This document shows, piece by piece, positions 1 through 5,920 of a DNA stretch of 29,421 nucleotides. Each line of letters starts with the position of its first letter. Position 1 is the stretch's first letter. The position numbers and the translations under genes were made by a program. The notes below the pieces were generated by a model that saw only the letters and a program-made list of their open reading frames with translations, had not been told where the DNA came from and did not search any database. Source of the DNA: a virus; IMG/VR virus record IMGVR_UViG_3300007229_000004, positions 1-29,421 of that record; one strand, 5' to 3'.

Positions 1-120
1 TAGTGCGCCGACTCAATCTTCAGGCGGATGGACTTCAACTGATCGTCCAAACTCTCGTGGAAAAACGCAATACGGAACCTCTACGCAAGTTCGATTAGGT
101 CCAGCTACATGGCAACTACA
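1..120. repeat. Terminal direct repeat, left copy (circular closure)
   Basis: These 120 bases are identical to 29302-29421. Both copies lie inside the coding sequence of one tail protein, whose frame runs smoothly through the join. An assembly overlap of a circular or circularly permuted genome is therefore more likely than a true physical terminal repeat. The unique genome length is about 29,301 bp. Confidence 0.95.
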
Positions 121-265
121 GAGGGCGGCAAACTCGAATGGTAGTTTGGGAACACACGTGCCATCAAGCATAAAGGAAAGCCTGTTGTATAGCACCACGC
201 TCAGTCCTGCGGACGTGTTGCAAAACTACAATGCTTATATCAGTACCTACGGAGCAATAAACTAA
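1..265 (+). CDS. LamG-like tail protein, C-terminal part (continues from 28598 across the join)
   Basis: This is the 3' end of the gene that starts at 28598. Codons begin at base 2 and the stop is TAA at 263-265. After circularisation the whole protein is 322 aa. The part here closes a beta-rich concanavalin-like fold, with a glycine/serine-rich segment followed by the conserved-looking end LLYSTTLSPADVLQNYNAY. In LamG-type domains a line of this kind ("…iy.ralsaaEi…n") forms the last strand and helix. The stop overlaps the next start in a TAATG arrangement. See the entry at 28598 for role and context. Confidence 0.85.
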   Translation, partial: SAPTQSSGGWTSTDRPNSRGKTQYGTSTQVRLGPATWQLQRAANSNGSLGTHVPSSIKESLLYSTTLSPADVLQNYNAYISTYGAIN

Positions 266-531
266 TGTGGATACCTCCTGACAGACGATACTTTGTAGTG
301 GACGCACGAGAAATCGATGTGGTTACGTTTGAATACTTTTTGGAGACTGGATGGGATACGTGCCTGTACAGCAACGACGGCACTAAGTCTGTTTTGAAGT
401 ATGACAATCCGGAACCTGCGTATGAGTTTGTGTATCCAGTGCAAGGGCCATACAACGTAGAAGAGATTTTTGACATTGTACACGGCCCCGATTGGCCTCA
501 AGACCAAATGGACACAGGAACGGAAGAATGA
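265..531 (+). CDS. Small acidic protein of unknown function
   Basis: This 88-aa product is not recognised. It is rich in Asp, Glu, Tyr and Trp and has no membrane segment or cysteine pair. It starts with ATG overlapping the stop of the LamG-like tail gene (TAATG), so it is translationally coupled to the end of the structural operon. The N-terminal part alternates strand-like and helix-like stretches, and the C-terminus is hydrophilic. It is the first of several small acidic genes between the tail fibre genes and the terminator at 2854. It could be an accessory anti-host protein, but nothing in the sequence proves this. Confidence 0.7.
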   Translation: MWIPPDRRYFVVDAREIDVVTFEYFLETGWDTCLYSNDGTKSVLKYDNPEPAYEFVYPVQGPYNVEEIFDIVHGPDWPQDQMDTGTEE

Positions 532-737
532 TGGAGGCGATCAGCGTATTTGAAATATTGACTTTGCTTGCGGGCATTGTGGGTGTCTACCTGAAATTGA
601 CGCAAGAAGTGGGACGGCTAAAGGGTCGCATCGCTCTGCTGGAACGTCAGGAGACAGAGGTAAAAAAAATTTTGACTGACCTTGTGACGGCAGTCAACGA
701 CATTAAATTGCTCTTAGCAGAAAAAGGAATGCGATGA
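528..737 (+). CDS. Small membrane-anchored coiled-coil protein, possible holin or XhlA-like lysis protein
   Basis: The product is 69 aa, starting at the ATGATG that overlaps the previous TGA. Residues ~5-25 (ISVFEILTLLAGIVGVYLKL) form one hydrophobic segment. Residues ~27-65 form a heptad-like charged helix (QEVGRLKGRIALLERQETEV and onward). One N-terminal TM followed by a coiled coil, close upstream of an amidase, resembles haemolysin XhlA-type or class III-like holin accessory proteins. The role is inferred from topology and position, and another small membrane protein (2392-2568) is an equal holin candidate. The gene contains an A8 run at about 662-669, where slippage could occur; I saw no extended frame to support that. 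Confidence 0.75.
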   Translation: MMEAISVFEILTLLAGIVGVYLKLTQEVGRLKGRIALLERQETEVKKILTDLVTAVNDIKLLLAEKGMR

Positions 738-883
738 AACGACCAGTAGAACGAGAAGTGCAGAACGCTTTAGCCGATGCGTTAGACGTTATTGAAGATT
801 ACCAAAACAGCACTAACCCCGGCGCAATGGAAGAGATTTGGGAATTGGTAGGTAGAGCCTTTGACATTAGCAAAGGCTATTAA
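734..883 (+). CDS. 49-aa helical protein of unknown function
   Basis: A short open frame starting with ATG that overlaps the previous stop (ATGA) and ending TAA at 881-883. The product is predicted almost wholly helical (EVQNALADALDVIEDYQNST, then a second helix around AMEEIWELVGRAFDI). It has no TM segment and is acidic. Tight coupling to its neighbour and the gap it fills support it being real. No family is recognised. Confidence 0.65.
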   Translation: MKRPVEREVQNALADALDVIEDYQNSTNPGAMEEIWELVGRAFDISKGY

Positions 884-892
884 AACGGCTCG

Positions 893-1234
893 ATGACGGA
901 AACGATAGCATTGTACATTGAGGTCTTTGGCGATTTAGAATGCCTCCGGCAACAAGGGGTAGAGGACATAGATTTTGACCCCCCCAAAGGGGTCAACGGA
1001 GAACCCGGCATAGCTGACTTTGGCTACAACCGTCTGCACATTCGATTCTATGTCGATTTGTATGGCGGCGTTGATTGGCGCGACGTTATTAGCGGAGACC
1101 GCAGCGCAATGGGTCCGGACGTGAGAGGCAAATGGAAGCCGCGAAGAGAGGAGGATTACGAAAATGCCGTGTTGCAACAATTACCGAATTGCGATAGGGT
1201 AGATGTGATGGCTGAAGACTGGCAACTATTGTGA
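893..1234 (+). CDS. Hypothetical protein, 113 aa
   Basis: The ATG lies 9 nt after the previous stop. The product has an N-terminal strand-like segment (TIALYIEVFGDLECL), a Pro/Gly-rich middle with many Asp residues, a second strand pair around YNRLHIRFYVDLYGGVDW, and a mixed-charge C-terminal helix. It is not recognised. The gene carries a perfect 8-bp hairpin at 975-996 inside its coding sequence. It lies between the small membrane protein and the amidase, in the operon that ends at 2833. Confidence 0.7.
   Translation: MTETIALYIEVFGDLECLRQQGVEDIDFDPPKGVNGEPGIADFGYNRLHIRFYVDLYGGVDWRDVISGDRSAMGPDVRGKWKPRREEDYENAVLQQLPNCDRVDVMAEDWQLL
975..996 (+). other. Perfect stem-loop with a C7 run inside a gene
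   Basis: TTGACCCC (975-982) pairs perfectly with GGGGTCAA (989-996) around a six-base loop. No T-tract follows, so it is not a classic terminator. The C7 tract (979-985) is the longest C run I noticed. It may be an mRNA structure, a binding site or chance. Confidence 0.5.
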
Positions 1235-1259
1235 CATACAACAAGACAACAAAAAAAAG

Positions 1260-1469
1260 ATGAATAAGATAAGAAAATGGTTTGAAGAGACCGGGTGGCC
1301 CTATGAGATGTACCAAGGCATTTTGACGTTTGTGCTGGGTAATCAGGAGTATGACATTGTTGACGAGGGGTCATACGGGTACTCTATCTACAACGCGGGC
1401 GGCGCACATCCGTTGGAGCAGTCTATGGACGTGCAAGACGTTATTGATTGGTTGGAGGACGGCGCGTGA
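1260..1469 (+). CDS. Hypothetical small acidic protein, 69 aa
   Basis: Starts with ATG directly after an A8 tract (AAAAAAAAGATG), an A-rich leader typical of Bacteroidota translation starts without a Shine-Dalgarno sequence. The product has an N-terminal basic helix (MNKIRKWFEETGW), then strands, and ends in a helix DVQDVIDWLEDGA. The layout resembles the protein at 10441-10650, which also ends in a helix with the pattern …FVNWLNKH, so the two may be related. The stop directly abuts the amidase start. Function unknown. Confidence 0.7.
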   Translation: MNKIRKWFEETGWPYEMYQGILTFVLGNQEYDIVDEGSYGYSIYNAGGAHPLEQSMDVQDVIDWLEDGA

Positions 1470-1880
1470 ATGCGTGACATTAAGCGCATCATACTTCATT
1501 GTACGGCGACGCGTGAAAGTCAAGCAGTAAGTGTGGCGGATATAGACAAGTGGCATAGGTCCAGGGGCTTTAAGAAAATCGGATACCATTACGTCATTCA
1601 CCCGCAAGGCGAGTTATCGTTAGGTCGTCCCGTTGCAGATCAAGGCGCACACGTCAAACATGAGAATGTTGATTCTATTGGTGTCGCCTATATTGGAGGA
1701 CTGACCGATACTGGCGAAGTTGCAGACACAATGACCATCCATCAGGACGTAACCTTTTTAATGCTTGTACGCGCCCTGCGTATGGTATTCGGTAACCTGA
1801 CGCTGCATGGACACAACGAATTCAGTAATAAAGCCTGTCCGTCCTTTGACGTGCAGGAAAAATATTCATTCATACTATGA
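1470..1880 (+). CDS. N-acetylmuramoyl-L-alanine amidase (endolysin, T7 lysozyme-like)
   Basis: This is a 136-aa Amidase_2 family enzyme. It cuts the bond between N-acetylmuramic acid and L-alanine in peptidoglycan to release progeny. Visible zinc ligands are H10 (in ILHCTATRE), H115 (in HGHNEF) and C123 (in NKACPSFDV). Y39 (in RGFKKIGYHYVI) and K121 match the catalytic Tyr and Lys of T7 lysozyme. The length is close to that of T7 lysozyme (151 aa), with no separate wall-binding domain and no signal peptide, so it would need a holin. Two small membrane proteins (528-737 and 2392-2568) flank it. The ATG abuts the previous TGA. The C-terminus is slightly short after the FDV motif, but no core motif is lost. 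Confidence 0.93.
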   Translation: MRDIKRIILHCTATRESQAVSVADIDKWHRSRGFKKIGYHYVIHPQGELSLGRPVADQGAHVKHENVDSIGVAYIGGLTDTGEVADTMTIHQDVTFLMLVRALRMVFGNLTLHGHNEFSNKACPSFDVQEKYSFIL

Positions 1881-2143
1881 CTGAGACATACAACGATTTG
1901 ACCGACGAGTTGGACCGCCTGCCGTTTTTAGCTGACCACACTCACTTCGGGCCAGGCGGCTTGGGAGGTGTTCGTGGTGACCAATTGCTGTCTATGCGTA
2001 TCAAAGGCAACAAAGGATATTTGACGCCTGCGCAAGGAGACGAGTTGGAAGACATCATTTACGATTACGGATACGAAATCGTGTCTCGTATTTTTGATTA
2101 CCCTGCTCCGGGTCATATGGAGTACCGCGTTCGCCTTATTTAA
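1877..2143 (+). CDS. Small acidic alpha/beta protein, member of a dispersed family
   Basis: The 88-aa product starts with ATG overlapping the amidase stop (ATGA). Its C-terminal half reads GDELEDIIYDYGYEIVSRIF and then a strand EYRVRLI. The protein at 20228-20467 has the same arrangement (…MYDDLSMYDYGYEVCDHRP… then YGIYVIF), so I place both in one family: helix, DYGYE-V strand, loop, final strand. The N-terminal part contains a Gly-rich loop (GPGGLGGVRGD). Function unknown. Family members are interspersed among structural and lysis genes. Confidence 0.75.
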   Translation: MTETYNDLTDELDRLPFLADHTHFGPGGLGGVRGDQLLSMRIKGNKGYLTPAQGDELEDIIYDYGYEIVSRIFDYPAPGHMEYRVRLI

Positions 2144-2158
2144 GTACAAAGAATAAGG

Positions 2159-2386
2159 ATGTTTGACGAATTAGAAAACTTGGTGATTAGGATTGCCGAC
2201 CGCGTGACCCAACATGGTTACTCCTTGGATTACATCGACCCTGTTAGACCAGGAAAAGACGTTCCGGCTATTGAAGTTGTGTGCGGGTCTGACGATGACG
2301 CATACGCAGTGGCTGAGATGGCAGAACAAAAAGGGATGTACGTAGACCTTCAGGGCTTCGTAGTTTACATTGAACTTTACGGATAA
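2159..2386 (+). CDS. Small acidic alpha/beta protein, dispersed family
   Basis: The 75-aa product starts 15 nt after the previous stop, preceded by AAGG. The order is helix (ELENLVIRIADRVTQ), strand (YSLDYI), strand (AIEVVC), helix (DDDAYAVAEMAEQKG), strands (MYVDL, VVYIEL). This is a ferredoxin-like or ACT-like alpha/beta layout. It strongly resembles the proteins at 20482-20685 and 20710-20943, which end in VFVEVR and VVVEILR. It has no catalytic motif. Possible roles are a small accessory or anti-host protein; this is unproven. Confidence 0.75.
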   Translation: MFDELENLVIRIADRVTQHGYSLDYIDPVRPGKDVPAIEVVCGSDDDAYAVAEMAEQKGMYVDLQGFVVYIELYG

Positions 2387-2391
2387 GACAA

Positions 2392-2568
2392 ATGGAATTG
2401 ATTACAGCAAATTGGAGCGAACTGCTCTTGGGACTTATTACCTTTTTAGGTACTTACACTGGACTCACTGAAACTGAAAAAGACGACAAGTTTTTGGACG
2501 TAGTCAAGCGGGTAGTACAGGCCATCGTATTTGGATCAGTCATCAAAGGCAAGGTGACCAAGAAGTGA
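2392..2568 (+). CDS. Small membrane protein, holin candidate
   Basis: A 58-aa open frame with ATG at 2392 and TGA at 2566-2568, filling a gap between two clear genes. Residues ~7-25 (NWSELLLGLITFLGTYTGLT) form a hydrophobic segment, followed by a charged patch ETEKDDKF. A second, weaker hydrophobic stretch (VVQAIVFGSVI) and a Lys-rich tail KGKVTKK follow. One or two TM segments with a charged hinge and a basic C-terminus, close to an amidase, fit a small holin. The 528-737 protein is the alternative. Confidence 0.7.
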   Translation: MELITANWSELLLGLITFLGTYTGLTETEKDDKFLDVVKRVVQAIVFGSVIKGKVTKK

Positions 2569-2575
2569 TTGGATT

Positions 2576-2833
2576 ATGGTTGGCTACAACTCTATCATCT
2601 CGGAACTTTTTGACCTGACTGTCCAAGGGTTGAACTACCTCATGGATCAGAACATGATGGGTATTGACCAACATGGTCGGACGGCAGACCCTAATGACTT
2701 GTACGACGATTTGGAGCATTACTTCGTATCTGACAAGGACAAGATGTTCGTCAACCTTGTCCAGGATAATATCCATTTGTTCCCTACGCGCACTGCAAGT
2801 CATATTCAAGATTTGTTAGAGAAGGTCCGGTAG
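2576..2833 (+). CDS. Hypothetical acidic protein, 85 aa, last gene of the late operon
   Basis: ATG at 2576, 8 nt after the previous stop. It has two helical segments, one at the N-terminus (IISELFDLTVQGLNYLMDQN) and one ending in IQDLLEKVR, separated by an Asp-rich loop. There are no cysteines or membrane segments. It is the last gene before the terminator at 2854-2894, so it closes the long structural/lysis transcript. Not recognised. Confidence 0.7.
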   Translation: MVGYNSIISELFDLTVQGLNYLMDQNMMGIDQHGRTADPNDLYDDLEHYFVSDKDKMFVNLVQDNIHLFPTRTASHIQDLLEKVR

Positions 2834-2853
2834 GATTGCTTAGATTTGTTATG

Positions 2854-2894
2854 GGTCCGGTTGTTGAGTTCATCCGGGCCTTCTCTCTCTGTTT
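2854..2894 (+). terminator. Rho-independent terminator ending the late operon
   Basis: GGTCCGG (2854-2860) pairs with CCGGGCC (2874-2880) with one G-U pair around a 13-base loop. It is followed by a pyrimidine-rich tract TTCTCTCTCTGTTT. It lies 20 nt after the stop at 2833 and before the promoter of the next gene, so it plausibly separates late from early transcription. The T-tract is broken by C, so strength is uncertain. Confidence 0.6.
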
Positions 2895-2932
2895 ATGGGG
2901 TGGCCCTGGGCGTATGCTTGGGGCCATTTCTT

Positions 2933-2963
2933 TTGGCACTATGCACACATTTATGTATATTGC
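2933..2963 (+). promoter_or_regulatory. Bacteroidota-type early promoter candidate
   Basis: A TTG at 2933-2935 (in TTTTGG) lies 20 nt before TATATTGC (2956-2963). The Bacteroidota consensus is about TTTG-N17-23-TAnnTTTG, so the -7 box matches with one T missing. The ATG of the 219-aa gene is 4 nt beyond the TTG of the box, so the transcript would be leaderless or nearly so. A terminator just upstream supports a new transcription unit here. Confidence 0.5.
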
Positions 2964-2966
2964 GGC

Positions 2967-3626
2967 ATGAGAGAAACACAACCCACCCCATCACAGGTCA
3001 CGCAAGACTTGACCTTCTGCCTACCATTACACAGCGACACCGACCATCACGCTCAGGCTCGTGCTTTGTTCGCCCACATCGAAGGCCAAACGCCACACGT
3101 TGCAGAGGCTATCGTGTCAGACTCAACCTACCTCAACGACGCGGCGTTTAGTTGTGTCATTGCTCCTTATGGTTGCGACCCTTCTGATAAGGGTTTAAGG
3201 TTCTTCCTTGCCAATCCCGATGAAGGATTCGACTTTGCGCAAGTGTTTGCGGGACCATACTGCGACGAGACCATTGACATCTACGGCGACCACGACGGCA
3301 AGTTCACCGATGTGGCTGACTTCACTGATTGGCTGTTTAAGGTCATGCAACCAAAGCACCCTATGTTCAAGGACTTTGGCATCACTCCTTTGGCCTTGAT
3401 GGACCGACAGAAAGTAGAAGTGTACTTGACTCTACTGCACAAGCATGGGTTGGGATACCATATGGACGACTGCCCGTGGGATTGTCTGCGTGAGGCAGAC
3501 TTGACAATTTGGGAGCGCGTCTTGATTCACTACTATCACGACCAATGCATCAAGTGGTGCAAGGAGAATGACGCAGATGTGCATGGCATCTGCTTGGACG
3601 TAATGGCTAACGCCTTGGAGTCATAA
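2967..3626 (+). CDS. Early protein of unknown function, single-gene unit
   Basis: 219 aa, taking ATG 2967 as the start because the promoter-like box sits immediately before it. An upstream alternative at 2895 would add residues encoded inside the promoter region. The product is acidic and unusually rich in Asp, His, Cys and Trp, with clusters such as HSDTDHHAQA, YGDHDGK and YHMDDCPWDC, which could bind metal. No known fold is recognised and there is no signal peptide. It is bounded upstream by a terminator and promoter and downstream by a strong terminator (3659-3684), so it appears to be expressed alone. Such isolated early genes often act on the host, but that is inference here. Confidence 0.8.
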   Translation: MRETQPTPSQVTQDLTFCLPLHSDTDHHAQARALFAHIEGQTPHVAEAIVSDSTYLNDAAFSCVIAPYGCDPSDKGLRFFLANPDEGFDFAQVFAGPYCDETIDIYGDHDGKFTDVADFTDWLFKVMQPKHPMFKDFGITPLALMDRQKVEVYLTLLHKHGLGYHMDDCPWDCLREADLTIWERVLIHYYHDQCIKWCKENDADVHGICLDVMANALES

Positions 3627-3658
3627 GGCATGGCTACAGGTACTTATTCCCATCCAAT

Positions 3659-3684
3659 GGGCGCGGTTTCCGCGCTCTTTTTTT
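3659..3684 (+). terminator. Strong Rho-independent terminator
   Basis: GGGCGCGG (3659-3666) pairs with CCGCGCTC (3670-3677), eight pairs with one G-U, around a TTT loop, followed by T7 (3678-3684). It lies 33 nt after the stop of the 219-aa gene. No clear promoter follows before the next gene, so it may be leaky and act as an attenuator that keeps downstream early genes lower. Confidence 0.85.
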
Positions 3685-3737
3685 ATTGCGTCCATCCCGC
3701 TGTTGAGAGCCACGACTACGACGTGCCATCAACCCCG

Positions 3738-3875
3738 ATGGACATTGAAATCCAAAAGGTCTTTCTGACCGACGACAAAGTAACCATAGAGGTCACATCG
3801 TGCATCGAAGAGTTGTGCGGACTTAATTTAGCAGAAATCGAAAACCAAATAATTGAGAGTTATGACAGAGAGTAA
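3738..3875 (+). CDS. Small acidic protein, 45 aa
   Basis: The frame is open further upstream (to 3630), but that extension would encode the terminator hairpin, so I place the start at ATG 3738. The product has strands (IEIQKVFL, KVTIEVTS) and a helix LNLAEIENQIIESY, with two cysteines (CIEELC). It overlaps the start of the SSB-like gene by 14 nt, which suggests coupling. Not recognised. Confidence 0.5.
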   Translation: MDIEIQKVFLTDDKVTIEVTSCIEELCGLNLAEIENQIIESYDRE

Positions 3876-4332
3876 AGTAGTAAGCGTGAAGTTCACAGGC
3901 ACTTTCAATCCGGAAGTGGGTGTGGAGTTGTACAAGTACGATTACGCAATGGAAGACGGAACGACATTGACTGCGTTCCACAAAACGAACTCCGCAGCAG
4001 TGGGCGTTGGTGAACCTGCGGCCTATGAGGTCAAGAAGTCGGGCGCACGTGGCAATTCGGGTAGCGTAAGAAAACCCGGAGACTTTTCGACTCGGTCCAG
4101 TGGCGGGTCATCTCAAAAGGACGACAGAGATTGGGACCAAGTCGGAAGGCAATGGGCGGTCAACGCCGCAATCCAATTCATGACGAGTACGAGTGCAGAC
4201 CCAAGCAAGATTGACCTGCCTTGGTTGGCGGGTACGGCAAAGCATATGTGGGAGATGAGCCAGGATTTTGACACCTACTTGGAAAAGGTAAAGGAGTCAA
4301 AGCCCAATGATGGCGAAGACCTGCCCTTCTGA
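3862..4332 (+). CDS. Single-stranded DNA-binding protein-like protein
   Basis: 156 aa from ATG 3862. Residues 1-58 look like a beta-barrel (VVSVKFTGTF, ELYKYDYAMEDGTTLTAFHK, AAYEVKK). Residues ~60-90 are a Gly/Ser-rich flexible linker. Residues ~92-145 are helical. The protein ends in EDLPF, matching the acidic DDDIPF-type tip by which SSBs recruit replication and repair partners. It would coat single-stranded DNA during phage replication. The barrel is too divergent for me to name a Pfam family. It is the first replication gene, just ahead of the initiator. Confidence 0.7.
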   Translation: MTESKVVSVKFTGTFNPEVGVELYKYDYAMEDGTTLTAFHKTNSAAVGVGEPAAYEVKKSGARGNSGSVRKPGDFSTRSSGGSSQKDDRDWDQVGRQWAVNAAIQFMTSTSADPSKIDLPWLAGTAKHMWEMSQDFDTYLEKVKESKPNDGEDLPF

Positions 4333-4478
4333 TGTCAGCGATAAAAAACCAAATGCATTGTTCGCAGTGCGGAGACAAGTACGGCCCCGTGAGTTGCACG
4401 GGGTCATGCTTTACCGATCAGAGCAAAACAGATGACAAAACAAGAAGAAGAGGTAAGCCTGTTAGGGTACATCGATGA
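4332..4478 (+). CDS. 48-aa putative zinc-ribbon protein
   Basis: ATG overlaps the SSB-like stop (TGATG). The product has four cysteines in the pattern HCSQCGDKYGPVSCTGSC, which looks like a small zinc ribbon, followed by a basic tail (KTRRRGKPVRVHR) that could contact nucleic acid. Its last 47 nt overlap the next gene, which lowers confidence. Not recognised beyond this. Confidence 0.5.
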   Translation: MSAIKNQMHCSQCGDKYGPVSCTGSCFTDQSKTDDKTRRRGKPVRVHR

Positions 4479-4674
4479 GGTACACGGGGGGCAAAGGGGG
4501 TTGGATAGGTATTTGGGCTTGCCATACAGGACCATCTATCGATACTACAACAAGACACCTTCCCAACTTCTCATGCATCACGTTAAATTGCGGGAGAGCA
4601 TAGACTTAAACTTGCTCAGTAAATTAGTGCAGCGTCGTGAATCTGACTTATTGGCTACAAAATCTGACGATTGA
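4432..4674 (+). CDS. Small helix-turn-helix protein, possible early regulator
   Basis: 80 aa. Residues ~18-45 (GGQRGLDRYLGLPYRTIYRY) form a helix-turn-helix with a recognition-helix-like segment RTIYRYYNK. The N-terminus is acidic (MTKQEEEVS). The ATG lies inside the end of the zinc-ribbon gene. It could be a transcription regulator of the early genes. It is too small and divergent to call a repressor, and no matching operator was found. Confidence 0.7.
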   Translation: MTKQEEEVSLLGYIDEVHGGQRGLDRYLGLPYRTIYRYYNKTPSQLLMHHVKLRESIDLNLLSKLVQRRESDLLATKSDD

Positions 4675-4819
4675 AGAAGTCAAGCACCTGCGTCGGTGTT
4701 TGTTGTATAGAGTGGTTTTGCCTTACAAGGTGAAGACCCCGTCAACATACCGCATATGGTTGCGCAAAGTCAATCAACACTTAAACGAGAGATGTCAGAC
4801 AACGAAGTACGGGCTATGA
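4637..4819 (+). CDS. Basic small protein, 60 aa (GTG start)
   Basis: GTG at 4637 overlaps the end of the HTH gene by 38 nt, and the stop at 4817-4819 overlaps the replisome organiser by 28 nt. It fills a gap of about 117 nt that would otherwise be empty. The product is strongly basic and helical (LTIEEVKHLRRCLLYRVVLP, then TYRIWLRKVNQHLNE), which suits nucleic-acid binding. No family is recognised. A later start is possible. Confidence 0.45.
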   Translation: MNLTYWLQNLTIEEVKHLRRCLLYRVVLPYKVKTPSTYRIWLRKVNQHLNERCQTTKYGL

Positions 4820-5436
4820 CCCGTCAATTTAAGGGGCTGTGGATTCCGATAGAAATCCTGGAGATGAGGGTGGGTGCTGTCGCTTGCTTTCTGTGGGCAG
4901 ACATTCATTGCTTTAGTGGCAATGGACACACGTGGTTTAAGTCCAGGGCGAGAGCCGCCGATGAGTTCGGGGTAAGTGAAAGAACGATTACCCGCGCTAT
5001 GGGTGACTTGGTCAAGTCCAAGTTGGTCATAGAGATGAGCAATAATGGACGCACACGTCACTTTGTTGCGCGTCTGCCGGGACATATTGACGCGTCTGCC
5101 GGGACAGAAGTGTCTCATCAGCCGAGCCAAATTGTCCCGCATAGTAAACAAGAGAGTAAACCAAAGAGAAAAACAACTGAGAGTGCGCCCGCTGACCAAA
5201 TTGTGGTTGAGGATTACTTTGTGTTTTTAGGCAGTTCTAATGCCGAGGCCGCAAAGTTCACAGACTACTACACGGCAAACGGATGGACGCAAGGTCGAGG
5301 CAAGCCAATCAAGGATTGGAAAGCTGCGGCCCGAAATTGGACACGCAATGAAAAATCATTTAGATCAGAAAAACGAGGGTTCAGCCCTGACAACTTTACC
5401 CCTGACGGCATCGGCAATTTCATTGCTAACGGGTAG
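4792..5436 (+). CDS. Winged-helix replication initiator / replisome organiser
   Basis: 214 aa from ATG 4792 (an in-frame ATG at 4756 would add 12 residues). Residues ~25-95 form a winged helix: AVACFLWADI, then RARAADEFGVSERTITRAMG as the HTH, then a wing around NNGRTRHFVARL. Residues ~96-135 are a polar linker. Residues ~136-190 contain the segment AKFTDYYTANGWTQGRGKPI followed by KDWKAAARNW, which I recognise as the C-terminal signature of phage replisome organisers and DnaD-like proteins. It would bind the origin and recruit the helicase loader. Two 16-bp direct repeats lie in the linker part of the gene, as in lambda O. Overlaps the next gene by 89 nt. Confidence 0.85.
   Translation: MSDNEVRAMTRQFKGLWIPIEILEMRVGAVACFLWADIHCFSGNGHTWFKSRARAADEFGVSERTITRAMGDLVKSKLVIEMSNNGRTRHFVARLPGHIDASAGTEVSHQPSQIVPHSKQESKPKRKTTESAPADQIVVEDYFVFLGSSNAEAAKFTDYYTANGWTQGRGKPIKDWKAAARNWTRNEKSFRSEKRGFSPDNFTPDGIGNFIANG
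5069..5139. other. Iteron-like repeats, candidate replication origin
   Basis: CGCGTCTGCCGGGACA occurs at 5069-5084 and again at 5091-5106, a 22-bp period. An inverted half copy TGTCCCG sits at 5133-5139. Because 22 is not a multiple of three, the copies are read in different frames (RLPGH and ASAGT), so the repeat is conserved as DNA and not as protein. An A/purine-rich stretch follows (about 5140-5185) that could melt. The position in the linker of the initiator gene mirrors lambda ori in gene O. Confidence 0.6.
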
Positions 5437-5920
5437 GCGCATTCAAATCAAGCCGCGCGACGCGTGGGAGCAAGGCACAAGCGTCCGAAAGGCATTGCGC
5501 TTGGCTCCGGAAGCAACTAGGGGCTACATCCTAAAGGAGGTCGCTGGACTATGCAAGGAGATGGACATGAAGAAAACCATTGCTACAGACGATGAGTTGG
5601 AGTTTGTGTGTCGCTCCATCATTGAAGACTTCCCGACGTTGAAGGTGGAAGAAATCAAAATCGCCTTCGACCGAATACGCAAAGGAGATATGCAGCTCTT
5701 TGAGCGGCTGAAGGGACCGGAGTTGTTGCAGTGCATCCGCACCTACGAGGGTGAAGTACGCGCACCAATCTTAGAGCGCATTCACCACGAGCATAGCGGC
5801 ACGACAAAGGAAACTCAGAAGTGGTTGGGCAACGTGGAATTTGAAATACCAGAAGACACAGGCCCGGCTCAAATCCAAGACGGGATTGGATCACGTTTGA
5901 AGCGCAAACACAATGGCTAA
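5348..5920 (+). CDS. Early replication-associated protein (unknown, conserved in Bacteroidota phages)
   Basis: 190 aa from ATG 5348; the frame is open further upstream but that would overlap the initiator even more. The central part, ATDDELEFVCRSIIEDFPTL then KVEEIKIAFDRIRKGDMQLF, is a helical segment that I associate with replication-region proteins of Bacteroidota phages. The N-terminus is polar, and the C-terminus is charged and ends RLKRKHNG. The position directly after the initiator suggests a helicase loader or partner. No ATPase motif is visible, so this is inference only. Confidence 0.75.
   Translation: MKNHLDQKNEGSALTTLPLTASAISLLTGRRIQIKPRDAWEQGTSVRKALRLAPEATRGYILKEVAGLCKEMDMKKTIATDDELEFVCRSIIEDFPTLKVEEIKIAFDRIRKGDMQLFERLKGPELLQCIRTYEGEVRAPILERIHHEHSGTTKETQKWLGNVEFEIPEDTGPAQIQDGIGSRLKRKHNG

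Noticed and set aside
1-120. True physical terminal repeats of a linear genome
   Set aside because: Both copies sit inside one coding sequence that continues in frame across the join, as expected for a circular assembly overlap.
662-669. A8 run as a frameshift site in the small membrane protein gene
   Set aside because: I saw no alternative frame of protein-like character continuing after it.
2846-3151. Plus-strand frame of 101 aa starting in the terminator/promoter region
   Set aside because: It overlaps the 219-aa early gene in another frame, is Arg/Ser-rich and protein-unlike, and would cover the terminator and promoter.
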